Source: Siphonodentalium dalli (Eukaryota > Mollusca > Scaphopoda > Gadilida > Siphonodentaliidae). Taken from it: 64,000 nucleotides of DNA. The DNA lies in the NCBI GenBank assembly GCA_032622095.1, contig CP136067.1, positions 82,302,705 to 82,366,704 of the forward strand, in the 5' to 3' direction. This document shows positions 43,631 through 56,100 of this stretch, piece by piece (the first letter of the stretch is position 1; every line of letters begins with the position of its first letter). Below the pieces are notes generated by a model. The model made no database searches. It saw nothing but the letters and a program-made list of their open reading frames with translations, and was not told the DNA's origin. A program made the position numbers and the translations under genes.

Positions 43631-46600
43631 CCCAGCTCCATGGTATGTGACTGAACGAACCAAGCTATCCCGACGTTTCGACACCAGAGGAAGGAAATCT
43701 ATTGTTACCTGAATGGTCAATCTGGATGTAACACGAGGAAGTAGCAACTGTAAAGACGATTAGAAACATACCCCCAACTCATGTATGGTGAAGAAAACCC
43801 AGAGTTAAATAGCCACTGCATCATGCTTGTAAGGTCTGCGACCGACTGTCAGTAAATGTGCAACCCCAAATCGACAAACTGATCAAGGCGCAAAATGAGT
43901 ATTTTCTGACTGACCGTCAAATGACAGTATTTTACTTCAGTTAATAAATACACCAGACAGAGGCTATATTCCGTCAGTCAATGCCCCTGATCGGAATTTA
44001 CTTTAAGGCTGGAAACTGGGAACAAAAACCCCAGGTAACTAAGTCGATCAAGAGCGTTAAATGACTTGGAAAGTCCCAAATGTTTTCTGGTATCGAAACA
44101 ATCGAGAAGAAAAAGTTCGGAGAGTCCTGAGTTGTAAACTACTTCCACAGCCGGTCAATCCAACAGTGTATGCAGTTACATGTACACATGATTGAAAGGA
44201 ATACTTTGCAGTCTGCATGTAACTTATTAGAAAATGTGTAGAAGGAGGAGACCCATCGTGATGGAACTACTCCAAACAATCTGAAAGAAAGAACAGGCCA
44301 TGGATGATTAAGGTCTAAAAACAACCAGAATGTCGATAACAAGAAGATTGTATCTTCTTGTTAGTCACTGATTGTTCTTAACAGACGAAGGGCCCGGGTC
44401 CATGAGCTGTGTGTAGCTCACCTCATCCACCAAGGCGAAAGTACACAGCAATGCCCAAAGCAACCGACCACCCAACCACAGCAGAACCACGGGCAACCCT
44501 CCAGGACCCAACCGGAAACACGGCCCGCCGCCACCCATCGGAAAGCTCTCGTCGAGAGCCCCCCGATAAACAGCAACAAGCCACACCACCGACCAAATCC
44601 CGAAAAACCACCCACAACTCAGCCGCGGCCAAGCGACCAAACACCCCGAGCACCACTGTACACCCATTCGACATGTGGTCAAGGAGGTACGCCAGTAATG
44701 TGAACAGAAGGGCACATTTTACTGAAGACCAATCACATGTGTGTATGGTCGGACGGTTGTCTGCCGCTCATACAGCGAGGACCCGGACCCTAGTACCGCC
44801 CCGTGGGCAGAGACTCCGTCGCCAACAATGATTGCCTCATGTGCGCCGTTAGACGAACAGCTCGTCTGTTGTGTAGTAATTCAAGACAGCCTGTCAAAAA
44901 AGGAGCACTGAGTACAGTAATGCCCAACTCAATCAAGCAGGGCATCAATGAGTTTTGTTGGCATGACGCAGGGTTCAAAGTTCTGAAATGCACCTGTTCC
45001 CATGGAACAGGTTATTACCCACCGTACCTGCCACCCCAGAAGATTGCGTGAGTTCAATTGTCTATATCGTAACCCGAGAAGCGAACCCAAACTGTAAAGC
45101 GATAATATTGAGCGAGAATAGATCTAATCCTGGTACTACAGGGAAAGCTCATTGGGATTGTCCTAAGGCTGTAGAGTCAAAAGATGATGAATGTTCTACG
45201 CAAAGAGAAATATTCGCAGAAAAACCCAGCCCAACACCGCAGAAGGCCCGAGTGATGCTCGCAAAAATCTTAGAAGGAATCCAAGGCTTGGCGTTATGCC
45301 CCATGGTACCGTAGTAAGGGTGAAAGATGATCTGTGTACATTTACCCCTATGTTGAACGGTCACCCATAAACAAAGGACAATGCTAATCAGTGACAGGTG
45401 GAAAGGTAATAAGTTTGAGCCCAGGTAAAACCGCATGAAAAAACAAATTGAGTGTCTGTTAAAAGTCTCTGCCCCGGCCGAAGACTGCGCTATGTTCACT
45501 GTTATAGACAGCACCCGAGATTACCCGGCATTAGACGGCGCGCTGTCTGGTGGCCCAGTGCTCGGTCCCCCCTCGAACCCCCCAGGACCCATATCCGAGG
45601 AGAGAAACTGCGTCTGCAACCCCTCGATGCCTTGCAATTAACTTAGTTCTTTGTGACAGACAAGAAAAAGCAGCAAGAGCTCTTCGAAATCCAAAGTGAG
45701 AATCAGGATGGCAAGTAGCCCTGTTAATTAGAAATGTAATCTAAATGTGGAATCGTCAGATCCAAGCAATGGATTTTGTTATCTTTAGAGTAAAAAACTG
45801 AATAAACAGGACTGTGTAAGCCTTGGAAGAGACATCGAGGAGTGATTAATGAGCAGACTGATTCCCCCCCCAACGGGAGCCAGCTTAAACCCTGACAGGA
45901 AGCAGAATCATACAGTGTAGCCAGTAGGGCAGCGGGGACCTACTAGGTCACGACACGAATCCAAAAACCTGACCAACAGGACGACACCACACTAGTGTTT
46001 CTAAATGCACACAATCTGCATTGAACTACATGTTGAATGGGCAGAGCAGTCAAATATACATAGAATGAACCGAAACTTTTAGATGACACGAGCCCAAGAT
46101 CTGAGATAGTACTCGATTCGTGTATCACCCCCCAAGACAGTGACTATGAAACGCTACCGCCCTTGTGGCTACACTGGTAAAACTTGCCTCCCGCCAAATA
46201 GCAAGCATTTGAAGGTCATGCAGATTGCAGAGTCCCGGGAAATGGTCTTAACAGCAATTCCACCCAAGGGTAGACGCCAGGGAGCAACTTACTTGGAAAT
46301 TTTGATTATCAAATAAATAGCCTCACATGGACATGATGAGATAGTATTTTGTTCTCAATCTCAAAGTTGACATAAAATTCATACCAAATTGCATGGCTAT
46401 TATCCAAGTTTGGATGGCAAATTGTGATGCGATACCAGTTAAGTTGCTCCCTAGGGGGCTGACAGAATTTGTACATCGCACATGCTTGTGAAAGGGATGT
46501 GGGAGGACGAAAATCTGAGGTAGGATCCAGCAGGAGCGGTCAAGCATGGTTGGATCCGTGAACACTGAACCTACCCTCGGAACAGTATTTTGCCTAGTGA

Positions 46601-46760
46601 CATTGGTGAAGTATGCGGCTGGGCCACCTCAAGGTCAGCATGGAACGAGGAATTGGATTAGCCTGAACCTGCTTGACAATGGGGTTACTGAAACCGAGGC
46701 CACACGAGGAAGAAAATAGCCTGTGGTATGACCAGTTACATGTATAAGGATCAGGAAAGG
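43631..46760. other. Less AT-rich segment with unassigned ORFs
   Basis: Composition changes sharply after the gap, with several C/A-rich stretches. Plus-strand frames at 44409-44831 (Pro/Thr/Arg/Ser-rich, possibly a LINE ORF1-like start), 44988-45314 and 45435-45641 show no domain I recognise and lack convincing exon borders. I cannot assign any function here. Confidence 0.45.
46279..46452. repeat. Short inverted repeat pair
   Basis: AGGGAGCAACTTA at 46279-46291 and its exact complement at 46440-46452. It may be a small MITE or coincidence. Confidence 0.3.
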
Positions 46761-48469
46761 GACCCAAAAATTTACCATGAAAGTAGGTGACTGATGCGTC
46801 ACATTATTATTTGTGAAATTATGTCATATTGATCTGACAAAAAAGTTATTTTGTTGGCAAACAATCTCAATGTATTGTAAATTATTTCATAGTGAACTAT
46901 GAGCCAAGCAAAACCACACAAGTGAGTTAATTCATAGATAAACGAAAAGGGACCCAGACCTGATCCCTAATTTTGCTACATATGTCAACATGAAACAGAT
47001 TTGTGAGTGACAATTTCAGAATTTCGACGTAAACAAAACGAATGTTGTCACGTGCCAATTTCAACATAAACAAAGTTAGAAACCAATGTTGTCTCACTGG
47101 TTGAATGTTCTAATACTTACATTCTAAAACCACAAGAAACAGAGATAACATAACAACTGTGCTGTATAGGCATTGTCCCAGAAAGTTCAACACGTGAACC
47201 GCTGCATATAAACAGACGAAGTGCAATTCCGAAATTAATTCCGAATTCTAAAGCACGTGTTCCGAAACCGGAAGTTGGGAAATTACCCACAATTTTCAAC
47301 AGAACAATATAGTTTTTGTATTTTATTTGCGTTAAAACAAATAAAACAGGGAAATTGAATGAAATTGTCACTCTGATATTAATTTAATAATTATTGTGTC
47401 GTTTCCAAAATTGAACCGATGTCACAACAAATTAAATAAAGTGGAACGGAATTGTTAAATGAAGCCGACAATAATATGTGGTTTCATTTCTCATAGCGTT
47501 AGTTTTTACTTCCCTTCGAATCTTGTCACAAGAGAAAAAGAGGCCGATTACTGTGGGTCCACTTGCTTATATACATAACGAGTGGACAAATGACCTTTGA
47601 CCTGCTACGTCAGAATAATAATGATTCAAAAGGTACTTAAGCTATTTCGTACCAAAATAATAAATTTTAAACGGATCTCATAGAATCCTTTCTTGTGAAT
47701 AAAGATGAATATACCATGTAGTTCAGTGTGTAACGTATCTTTGACGGGAATATTTGGGTTAGCAGAAACAAAGGTCTGATTCCTCAGTTTAGGCGTAGCA
47801 TATACGAACCAACGTTTCTCAATAAATTTATTTGGGTGAATGACACCTGGAGGTAATTCTCGTCAGTTGACTGAAGGACATCGTGTCAAGATTGGTATGA
47901 TATGCAAGTTTCTTTGGTGGCTTTGAATAGAAGTAAAAGTACTATGAACTTAATACACTGCACAACAGGGAGCCAATGTAATGCCCTCAGAGCAGGCGAT
48001 ATGTAGTCATATTTAGTTAAGCAGCTTAATTATGCACATGCTGGAGTTTTACTATCAGTTTCTGTTTCAGTCCACAGTAAAGGGAGTTACAATAATCCAA
48101 TTTCGACATTATAAAGCATGGACCAACATAAAGCCACATTCCCCAACAACCTACTACCTATATAGAACTAAATTCAACCCAGACACTCTCCGTCAATCCA
48201 TTTTGTAGCATCCATCCAATACAGGTAAAGATGTGAATAATTCAATGCTCGCCATCATATGAAGATTGCAGATCTTTGTCCAATGACAATTTAAATAGCT
48301 TCATCATTGACATGAAATAGGACCATAGTTAAAAGTGACCACAACGACTGTGTAAAATAGGTTCTGATTTCACAAATCACCAAGTAGTTTAGAGTGAAGT
48401 ATTATATACAACTTGTTAACCATATACTCTTATATTCTCTGTGGATTCGCTATTTTCAACTTTTTGACT
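46761..48469. other. No recognisable gene
   Basis: AT-rich. No exon or repeat that I can support. Confidence 0.4.
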
Positions 48470-48550
48470 TAAGAGTATTTTTCGCTTTTTGTGCACATGT
48501 GGGCACTCGAAAAATAGTTATGCGCCAATTTAAATACAAATAAGGTGATC
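48470..48550. repeat. Partial relative of the 7068-7752 MITE
   Basis: It shares GTATTTTTCGC, CGAAAAATAGT and AATTTAAATAC...AAGG with that element, in the same order as the MITE's subterminal parts, but the copy is short and diverged. Confidence 0.45.
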
Positions 48551-48602
48551 ACCAGTAAGCTAGTGACCAAACTACCTGGCCATGCAAAATTTCAGTAAAT
48601 CA

Positions 48603-49792
48603 TCACCTTTTTGGACATGCAGGTGCTTTATGGCCAAACTTCTCACATATCCAGCACCGTTTAGCTTCACAATCTTCAATTTTGTGATCTCTTGATCCAC
48701 ATTGTTGACATGATCTTTCAAATCTTTTTAGTATTGCTGCTAGAGAATTTGGCATCCCTCTGCCTCGAGGACCTATGTAGAAAGCAAGTATTGTGTCAGT
48801 TTCGAATTAGAACAAACTTTATTAATCACAATAATAATCAGTTATTCTGAATAAAATAGTGTGAGAGTAACAATTTGCTCCTAGGAAATCAGACATGAGT
48901 GCAGATTGTAATTACAGAAAATGCACCTATACATACTTTTCCAAACTTCAAATTCTGACGATATAAATATTATACACCAGTGGAATCACAAGTATGATGC
49001 AGGCTTCTCAAAGTACCGACGGTTCCAGACCAATTGGTACTGGGATGGTTCCGTGTGTGTTACCGTGGCAACAGTACCGTTTCCGGTACTGAAATTCTCA
49101 ACTGATAATATTGTATGAGTTATATGTACAATGTGCCAGGTACGAAATACAGGTTGATCTTACGGATGGAAGTAGATAACAATGTGGATTTAGAAGAATT
49201 TAAATAATGAATATTGCCAATCGATTGACCAATCATTTATTTTAAATTTAACAAACACTTCAAAAGTATCATTTCAAGCAAAGATAAATAACCCTAACTC
49301 TGGTAAAATTAATGGATATCCTTTCGCCCACCCTGTGTTATCACCATTCCAAAGGACAACGAAATCCACTAATAAAGAAATCCACAGCATAATGTTTGTT
49401 ATGGACTCTGACACGTTTTACACTAAGTCCAGCAAAGGGCCATAACTGGGAAATAATGTGTTGACAAAACCTGCACTATGTGGAGGTCCTTTTCACAAAT
49501 GTGGTCTACCGGCATACCAAAGGACAACCAAATATGACTATCAATACTTGAGGTGCATTGTGAAAATATTTGTTACAGACGGAGAGAGGTCTCTACTATA
49601 TACCTCCGAATTCTCCTTTGGAGGGTTGGGGGCATATAAGGGACACCTAAGCGAGATGTGAGTAATGAATATAGAATCTAGAATCATACCAGGTTGTTTG
49701 TTGTGAGATTTCTTTTTTTTATATCGACATGTCCTTGCAAAATGACCTTTCTTCCCACAACTGTAACATGAGGCAGTTATCTGACTAGGCAT
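48603..49792 (-). CDS. Small protein with three CCHC zinc knuckles (two coding exons)
   Basis: Coding exons are 49792-49690 and 48772-48603, which join in phase 1 to give 90 residues and a TGA. Knuckle 1 is CYSCGKKGHFARTC in the first exon; knuckles 2 and 3 are CQQCGSRDHKIEDC and CWICEKFGHKAPAC in the second. All three fit C-x2-C-x4-H-x4-C. The donor is G|GTATGA and the acceptor TTTCTACATAG. The start codon has an in-frame TAA nine bases upstream, and the exon begins after a pyrimidine-rich acceptor at 49838, so there is a spliced 5' UTR. CCHC knuckle proteins such as CNBP bind single-stranded RNA or DNA; which family this one belongs to is open. The last coding bases (AAAAG|GTGATG) could also act as a donor, leaving a longer isoform possible. 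Confidence 0.72.
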
Positions 49793-49838
49793 ATTAATTT
49801 ATGAATGGATTTCCAAGATTTATATTCTTTCACTGAAC
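49690..49838 (-). other. Zinc-knuckle gene, exon with start codon
   Basis: Acceptor after TTTTCTCTAATTCCAG at 49839; 46 bases of 5' UTR, then the ATG at 49792. The exon ends at donor GTATGA (49689). Confidence 0.65.
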
Positions 49839-49839
49839 C

Positions 49840-50505
49840 TGGAATTAGAGAAAAGAAAATGATAATTAAATCAGTTATTCTGTGTCTAAAAGTAACTAAT
49901 ACATGTAGCTTGTCTGCTAATGGGAAGTGAGTTAATGATTTCGTCTGATGCAATTTGATAGTACATTTACACTGGACAATTTTGAATCATCAACAGTGCA
50001 CACATACCATACTCAATGTGACATCCATGTTGACAAATATGTAATATAGAAGAAACCACATTTTATGTTTATGAAACCCACTGTATGTTAGTATACTTCC
50101 GTTGATGCTGGCCTATTATTGGTTGTAATCCAACTAGCATTTAAATATAGTGTATCTCTTACTAACTTGCTTTTATAGTTTCCGGGGTATAAAATAATAT
50201 ATATAATTTGAAGACACCTGTCCGGAAACATATTAATATTGATGTTATTTGATTTTTGTTCTGGTATAAAATATACAATCTTTTGGGAAAGTTTTACAGG
50301 CTATTTTTAGAACAGAAAGTTCAGACGATCTCACGGAACATTTGTAGCATAGCAAGTAGGAGAACTCTATTTTGCAAAATGTGATATAGATCCAGATATT
50401 TCGCTCGGCTGCTATGCAGCAAAAAACAACTTTCTTATGCCTTTATAAAAATAATTAATAGCATGTCCATATATATAAGGTATGCGTCATCATAGCAGGA
50501 AAAAG
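49840..50505. other. Intron or intergenic, nothing recognised
   Basis: AT-rich with no motif that I can support. Confidence 0.4.
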
Positions 50506-50678
50506 AAATAACAAACTCTTTGCCAAAGCTTTCGGCTTTTATCAACGGTATAAAGCAGTTGTGGTCTACATAATTAGAGGCTCAAGTCATTAATTTTGAG
50601 ATACGTCGACTAAGGAGCTGTTAATGACTAGAGCCTCTAATTACGTAGACAACAACTTTGGCGAAGAGTTTGTTATTT
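50506..50678. mobile_element. Hairpin MITE (~173 bp)
   Basis: AAATAACAAACTCTTTGCCA at the left pairs with the right arm ending GAGTTTGTTATTT, and the inner arms TAATTAGAGGCTC / GAGCCTCTAATTA also pair. Confidence 0.72.
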
Positions 50679-51204
50679 ATTGTTTATGCCTTTATAGACC
50701 CAATCTTCAGTTTTGTTTTATTCACGTATTTGTTGTAATTGAGGCCCGGAAGAGATCTTTAACCATATTTAAATATGAGGGCACCAAGTCACTAATTTAC
50801 CTTTTTATGAGGAAACGTTTTCTATAATAAGTGCTCATTGATGAGTAGTTATCCCACAGGAAAAACGTTTATTGAATTATCGGAGCATTTCTCAACAATG
50901 AATAGAATTCCTTCAGCACTTGTATTATCGGTCATCTGCTTATATATCCTTAACATCCTTCCAAATCAATAACAGCATTGATATTAGACTTACAATGCAA
51001 ACTGTCTGTATTGAGTGAAAGTCCCACAAGGGTCATAACTCAGGTAAGAATAAATAGACAAAACCTGTAATATGTGGCAATCCTTTCCTTTCCCCCAGGC
51101 TGGGCTATTACCATACCAAAGGACAAAGAAGTCCGAAAATCGTAGCCTAGGTAAATGCCTGCGAATTAACCCCTTATTAATCCATTCTATGGATTCTCAT
51201 ACTC

Positions 51205-51614
51205 AGTTATAAAAGTATACACTGAAATGGTCTATTTTTCATCTGGAGGGGTTTTCAGGAAAAATATCCAGACAACAGAAAATACAAGTTCAGAGGGATC
51301 CCTAATTATTGGAGGGAAATGTTTGGATAATAAGTTCAACAAACGACCTATGATTTATCATTATAACATTTCCTGAAGGAAATACTAGTCAATGAGTGTT
51401 TAGTAAAGAAAGAGTTAAATATTCGCTGATATGTAGTTCACATGGGAACAGTTCTGATAATAACTACAACAAATGTCCATAGGCTGTTGTTGAATTCTTT
51501 ATTTGAACTTTACCTCCAAATGTCTGGATAGGAATCATAAGTCCCTGAACTTGTATTATCAAAACATCTTCATAACATACATAATAGACCATTCCAATGT
51601 ATACTTTTATAACT
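51205..51614. mobile_element. ~410-bp inverted-repeat element
   Basis: AGTTATAAAAGTATACACTG at the left is answered by a near-complement ending at 51614. Inner parts such as TCCAGACA / TGTCTGGA pair too. Non-coding. Confidence 0.6.
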
Positions 51615-52459
51615 TAATTAGAGAAACCATTCAGTAATCAAGTGGTTAAAAAGACTGGAAGTTAAAGGTACTTAATCCGATCAGTGGGTCCCCATATCAT
51701 CAAGATACAACAACAACATTTCTTCAAAATAAGCTTTTGTTATCAGAATCGATTAATTGCAACAAAATAATGCTAACCACTGTCAACTATGGTATCAAAT
51801 TTCCCAAAACATGTTATTTATCAACATTTTGTTCAATGAAATATGGCCGTATTATCACTTAAGTATTCAAAAAATTTGGCCGTATTACCACTTGTTTTAG
51901 ATTTATCCATCTTCATCTGCAATTTTGACCGAGACCATCCATTTGACGGCGTGTTTCTGGGCCACAAACAATTGAAATAACAAACTTCAAAAATTGATAT
52001 CTGATCACTCTGAGCTATGATGGGTAGGTTCCTCGACTCGAATCAAATATTGTTTACCCCCGAAGCCAGTCTGAGTAAACTCATACCTAAATATTCATTA
52101 CAACATTGAATATTAGGTCTGACGGATAACATCGCTATCTCATTTCCAAGTCCTCGGGATTCCGTAATCTGATTGATTGCGTAAATTATTTTCCGTCCAA
52201 TGAAACCGTGTGGGTTAATAAACAAGTGTTAGAGTGGGCGGAGACTCCCACAATGTCACCTCTAAATATAGTAACAGAGCGGAATTTGGTCGGTATTTCT
52301 CCGATCGAAAGCGATGCTTGCAAATACAACACAGACAGAAAAAATTGCTTCGAAATTATATATTCGGTACGATTCGGATTAATTTGAAGGATGTGCTACT
52401 GATAGATAGGCCTGCGCATGGTACCAACTTGGCCTCCCATAAATATAAATAGAACTCAC

Positions 52460-52806
52460 TCATGTCCGTGTATTTGATTTACTTTATTGTAACATGTTTT
52501 GCAAATCAAATTATTTGTCGTAAAAAAGTCACCTGAAAGTTAAACACCGAGGAAATGACTTAATTTTATGCTTTTAAATAGTTCTAAAGCATCATTTTTG
52601 ATGACGACCTTATTTTTTGCTCTCGGATGCAGCTTTCCGGTTGATGCAGCGAGTTCATCTCCCGAAAAAGAATAGTCGCACACACGACAAATATTATCTT
52701 CTGCAAGTTTATGTCGCAACACAGGCCATTGTTTGCGAAGCACAACAAATAACAGGTGGGGACACCTGTCAATCATCGATGTATTTTTAAAAAGCCGTGA
52801 CGTCAT
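52460..52806 (-). pseudogene. ZAD-like zinc-coordinating ORF/exon with an in-frame stop
   Basis: From the ATG at 52806 there are 88 codons to a TAA at 52542-52540. They include NICRVCDYSFSGDELA, a C-x2-C pair. Past the TAA the same frame continues with LICKTCYNKVNQI, a second C-x2-C pair, and reaches an ideal splice donor GTGAGT at 52459-52454. C-x2-C ... C-x2-C separated by some 60 residues resembles the ZAD-type zinc domains found in many transposon-derived and zinc-finger proteins. It could be a degraded exon, a truncated 88-aa protein, or a 5' exon of the zinc-knuckle gene with an upstream ORF. An AATAAA lies within it on the minus strand. Confidence 0.4.
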
Positions 52807-52857
52807 TTTGGGGAAGCCCTTCGCTGAATGGAAATGGTTTTGGCGAGATTAGCTCCA

Positions 52858-52882
52858 GACTCTATATTTCAAATATAGAGTC
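52858..52882. promoter_or_regulatory. Perfect 25-bp palindrome between two minus-strand genes
   Basis: GACTCTATATTT, one central base, then its exact complement. It lies 52 bp upstream of the ATG at 52806 and 135 bp past the AARSD1 stop. The position suits a promoter or transcript-end element, but the role is inferred. Confidence 0.45.
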
Positions 52883-53016
52883 GACGTTCACCCAGACTGC
52901 CCCGAAGCCAAAGAAATAGTAATTAGGGGTGTTTAATCGGATGGAGTACCTTTAAATGGTAGTTGTTGAGCCCAGGATATAAATCATGTAAGTCATTAAT
53001 AGTAAAATAGAGTTAT

Positions 53017-53188
53017 TTATTCATCACATTTCTCAACATCTAATGTTTGTGATTCTGCTCGTTTTGTTTTCTCTTTGATGTATTCTCTGAGCAGTTTCTC
53101 AGCCTTCACACGCTGGGTCAGTTTATTGCATTTCCCCTTGAATCGACCTCTATTGATGAAACCCTTTCCTTCCATTTGACTCGCAATT
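53017..53188 (-). CDS. AARSD1: AARSD1 terminal exon
   Basis: Acceptor TCATTTTCAG. It encodes IASQMEGKGFINRGRFKGK and a basic tail, then TAA at 53019-53017. AATAAA overlaps the stop codon, so cleavage may come very soon after it. Confidence 0.9.
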
Positions 53189-56100
53189 CTGAAAATGATC
53201 AAAATATGCAATGTACTATTATAATATGTCCTTTCTGGACATTTTTATCATATATAGGTAACAACAAAATGTGTGAAGTTGAAAACAATATCTCAGTTCT
53301 ATATTTTATAATAGACTCATTTTGGTTTGGTTTATTGGGATTTATCATCTGACGAACAATGGCTGAGATATCTGTGCGGAAAGTCAACAAAACAAGTTTT
53401 CAAGATAAACAAAGAAGGATAACTCTAGAATGGAAAAGGCGAACAATGTCATTTGCCCCTCTTGAACAGTCATGATGGTGAACGTCCAAACAAAATTTCA
53501 TTAAGATCTGATGAATCATGTTTGAGATACCTCACTGCTATCAATGTAAATTAATCTATGTTAGATCCATTGTCTATTATATTATTAACATAGAAAATAT
53601 TGGAAATGCCGTCAGATAAACACTGAAAAAATTCAAATAAGTCATCAGCAATAATTTTGAAAAAGATGCCAGCTGCTTTCTAAATTGGCAATTCTCCAAA
53701 AACAACTCTGAAAATTTTCAGTTATATGTAGCTCACATTCTCAATGTCAGAAAACCCATTGACTAGTACTGTGACAATCTCAAAGTACAAGAAAATTCAG
53801 TGTTGTTTTTATACAAACCTTGGACCAAGTTCATTGAGAAGTTCATCATCACCAGACAACAAGAACATTCCAGTTCCTTTATCATCACCGCAGGTTAGGA
53901 AGCAAATCACATTCTAAAATATAGAGCCATTATTAATGTACAGTTTTGCTAAGGATTCATGCCATAAGGTAAGAGAAACAAGAGGTACATATCAGTGATC
54001 GAGATGTGGCATGATAAAATGTGGGCTCTCATGACTGGAGCTTCCTGAACTTTTGCGAAAACCCTGTGCCAATGTATTCTCTTATATAAGAGTCTCCCAT
54101 AGGAAGCCTTCCATATATAAGAGAATGCACTTGCTTACAAGGTCAATGTAAATAATGTTAGGCCACAGCATTCTCCTATATATACGAGGCTCCCTATGGA
54201 AGCCTAACTTTGATACAGCCCTCTTTATTCAGATTGATTGGCTTTGGCATTCGCTATGTCAACCCAGTTTGCTTCAGCAAATAGCTTCGGCATTGTTGAT
54301 TGCCATAGCCAATTATGAGGACTGTTGATATATCTGTGTTTTAGAGCTTAACCCTTTCTTGACGGGAGCTGTGCTGGTGCAGAATTAAAGTTCCTGTGCC
54401 AGTGAGTGCATTCTCTTATATATGTGAGTCTCCCATTGGGAGCATCACATATATAAGAGAATGCACTGGCTTACAAGGTCAAGGTAAATATTGTTAAGCC
54501 AATGTATTCTCTTATATATGTGAGGCTCCCTATGAGAGACTCGCATATATAAGAGAATGCATTGGCACAGGGTTTTCGCAAAATTTCAGGGAGCTGTATT
54601 TATGGAAGAGTTAAATGGGAAATAGTTTTCAACATGCAGCGCACACAGCTTTGGCTCACCACATTAAATGCCATCGTGCTTCAACAGTTGGATTCTTACA
54701 AAGTGCCCTAGTTGTGCTTTGCCAAACTATCATATTTAAAGTGATACATTTCATTGACAATAAAAATATATTCTGTTAAATTAAATTTTTTTTTATAGAA
54801 ACAACAATTATCTGTGTCATATATATAAACAGAGATTTGATAATTACCTGATCCATTTCATTGGCAATCATACTCAGTATATTGTCATCTGCTTCCTTCC
54901 TGCGAAAGAAAAAGGAAAAGTTATGCAGGTAAAGAACAATTAAGAAACAAATTAAGTGGTGTATAGATGACTTATTTCAACATTGACAGTCATGACCATT
55001 TAAAAAATGAAAGTGTCAATGACATTGTAGCTCAACCTGGAAAGGTGTTAATTTGATGCTGAGTCAACAATAGAATGAAAAAGAAGAAGGAAAGTTTCAG
55101 TAAAGGGATTGTGTTGTGTATATGAAATGGCTGCTGGTGGCCATGTTTTTTACCAAATTTCAGGAAAAATTGATGGCTCCCATTTAGAGGTCACCCTGAA
55201 GATCCATATGAAGTTTGGTGATGATCGGTCGAGGGATGTGGTCTATAGGGTGTGCCAAAGGATTTAGTCATGTAAAAAATAAAATACAACATGGCTGGCT
55301 GCCAGTGGCCAAGTTTTTCATCGAAAATCGTTCAAATTAATTAAGTCCCATCTAAGTTCCATGAAGCAGTATATTCAAATCAAACTAATGGGTGCATTGA
55401 AAAGTGCACCTAAAAAAGCAAACATTGGTTTCTATCCCAGACCAAAACAATTTGATCAATATTACAACACTAGTTTCTTCAAAACGACAATATGAATATG
55501 CACTCTGAATGATAAAGATTGAAACCAACTGCACACATCTCAGTGAAGCTTTGAAACAGCCCTTTCTAATAATGACACATACCTGTGATAGATAAATATA
55601 TTGTCATCATGATCCTTCATTTTGTAGTTTTGTACCTCAAGTATCACAAGATCCTTTAAAACATTGTAGGCAACCTGTGGGGAAAATAGCAACACTCCAT
55701 AAACGAGAGGCCGATCAGGATCAGCAGATGTTTAACCCATAAGATGTTTAACCCATACCTTGGCGATAGCGATCAGCTATTTTCATAAATCCTTACACCA
55801 ACCTTTTCAACAATTCACACCTTACTATTAAGTTCACAAGTGGCATAAAATTTATTGGGCACCTTCCATATGAACATGGATGTGGCATTCAATTTCAACC
55901 TATTAGGTCACTCTAAAACAGATATGTCTTATAGAGTGATAAAGCTAATTAAGCTCAGTCCATAGTCAGGCAGAAGCACCATACATTATGAGATAACTAG
56001 AGGTGAGATATGAGACTGGCCAGATTGAAGATACTAGAGTCATTCCATTGGATAGCATACGGCATGTCTATGGAATGGGTCGGTAATTTTCTTGTACGCT

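Noticed and set aside
43436-43747. ORFs that cross the N gap on both strands
   Set aside because: A third of the residues are undetermined; the gap length is arbitrary, so the frame is meaningless.
44365-44715. Minus-strand 116-codon ORF rich in Trp, Gly and Cys
   Set aside because: It is the complement of a C/A-rich stretch; composition explains it. The plus-strand frame is only slightly more plausible.
54039-54594. Repeated palindromes as a CRISPR-like array
   Set aside because: Spacing is irregular, the units are large palindromes within inverted terminal repeats, and the context is a eukaryotic intron.
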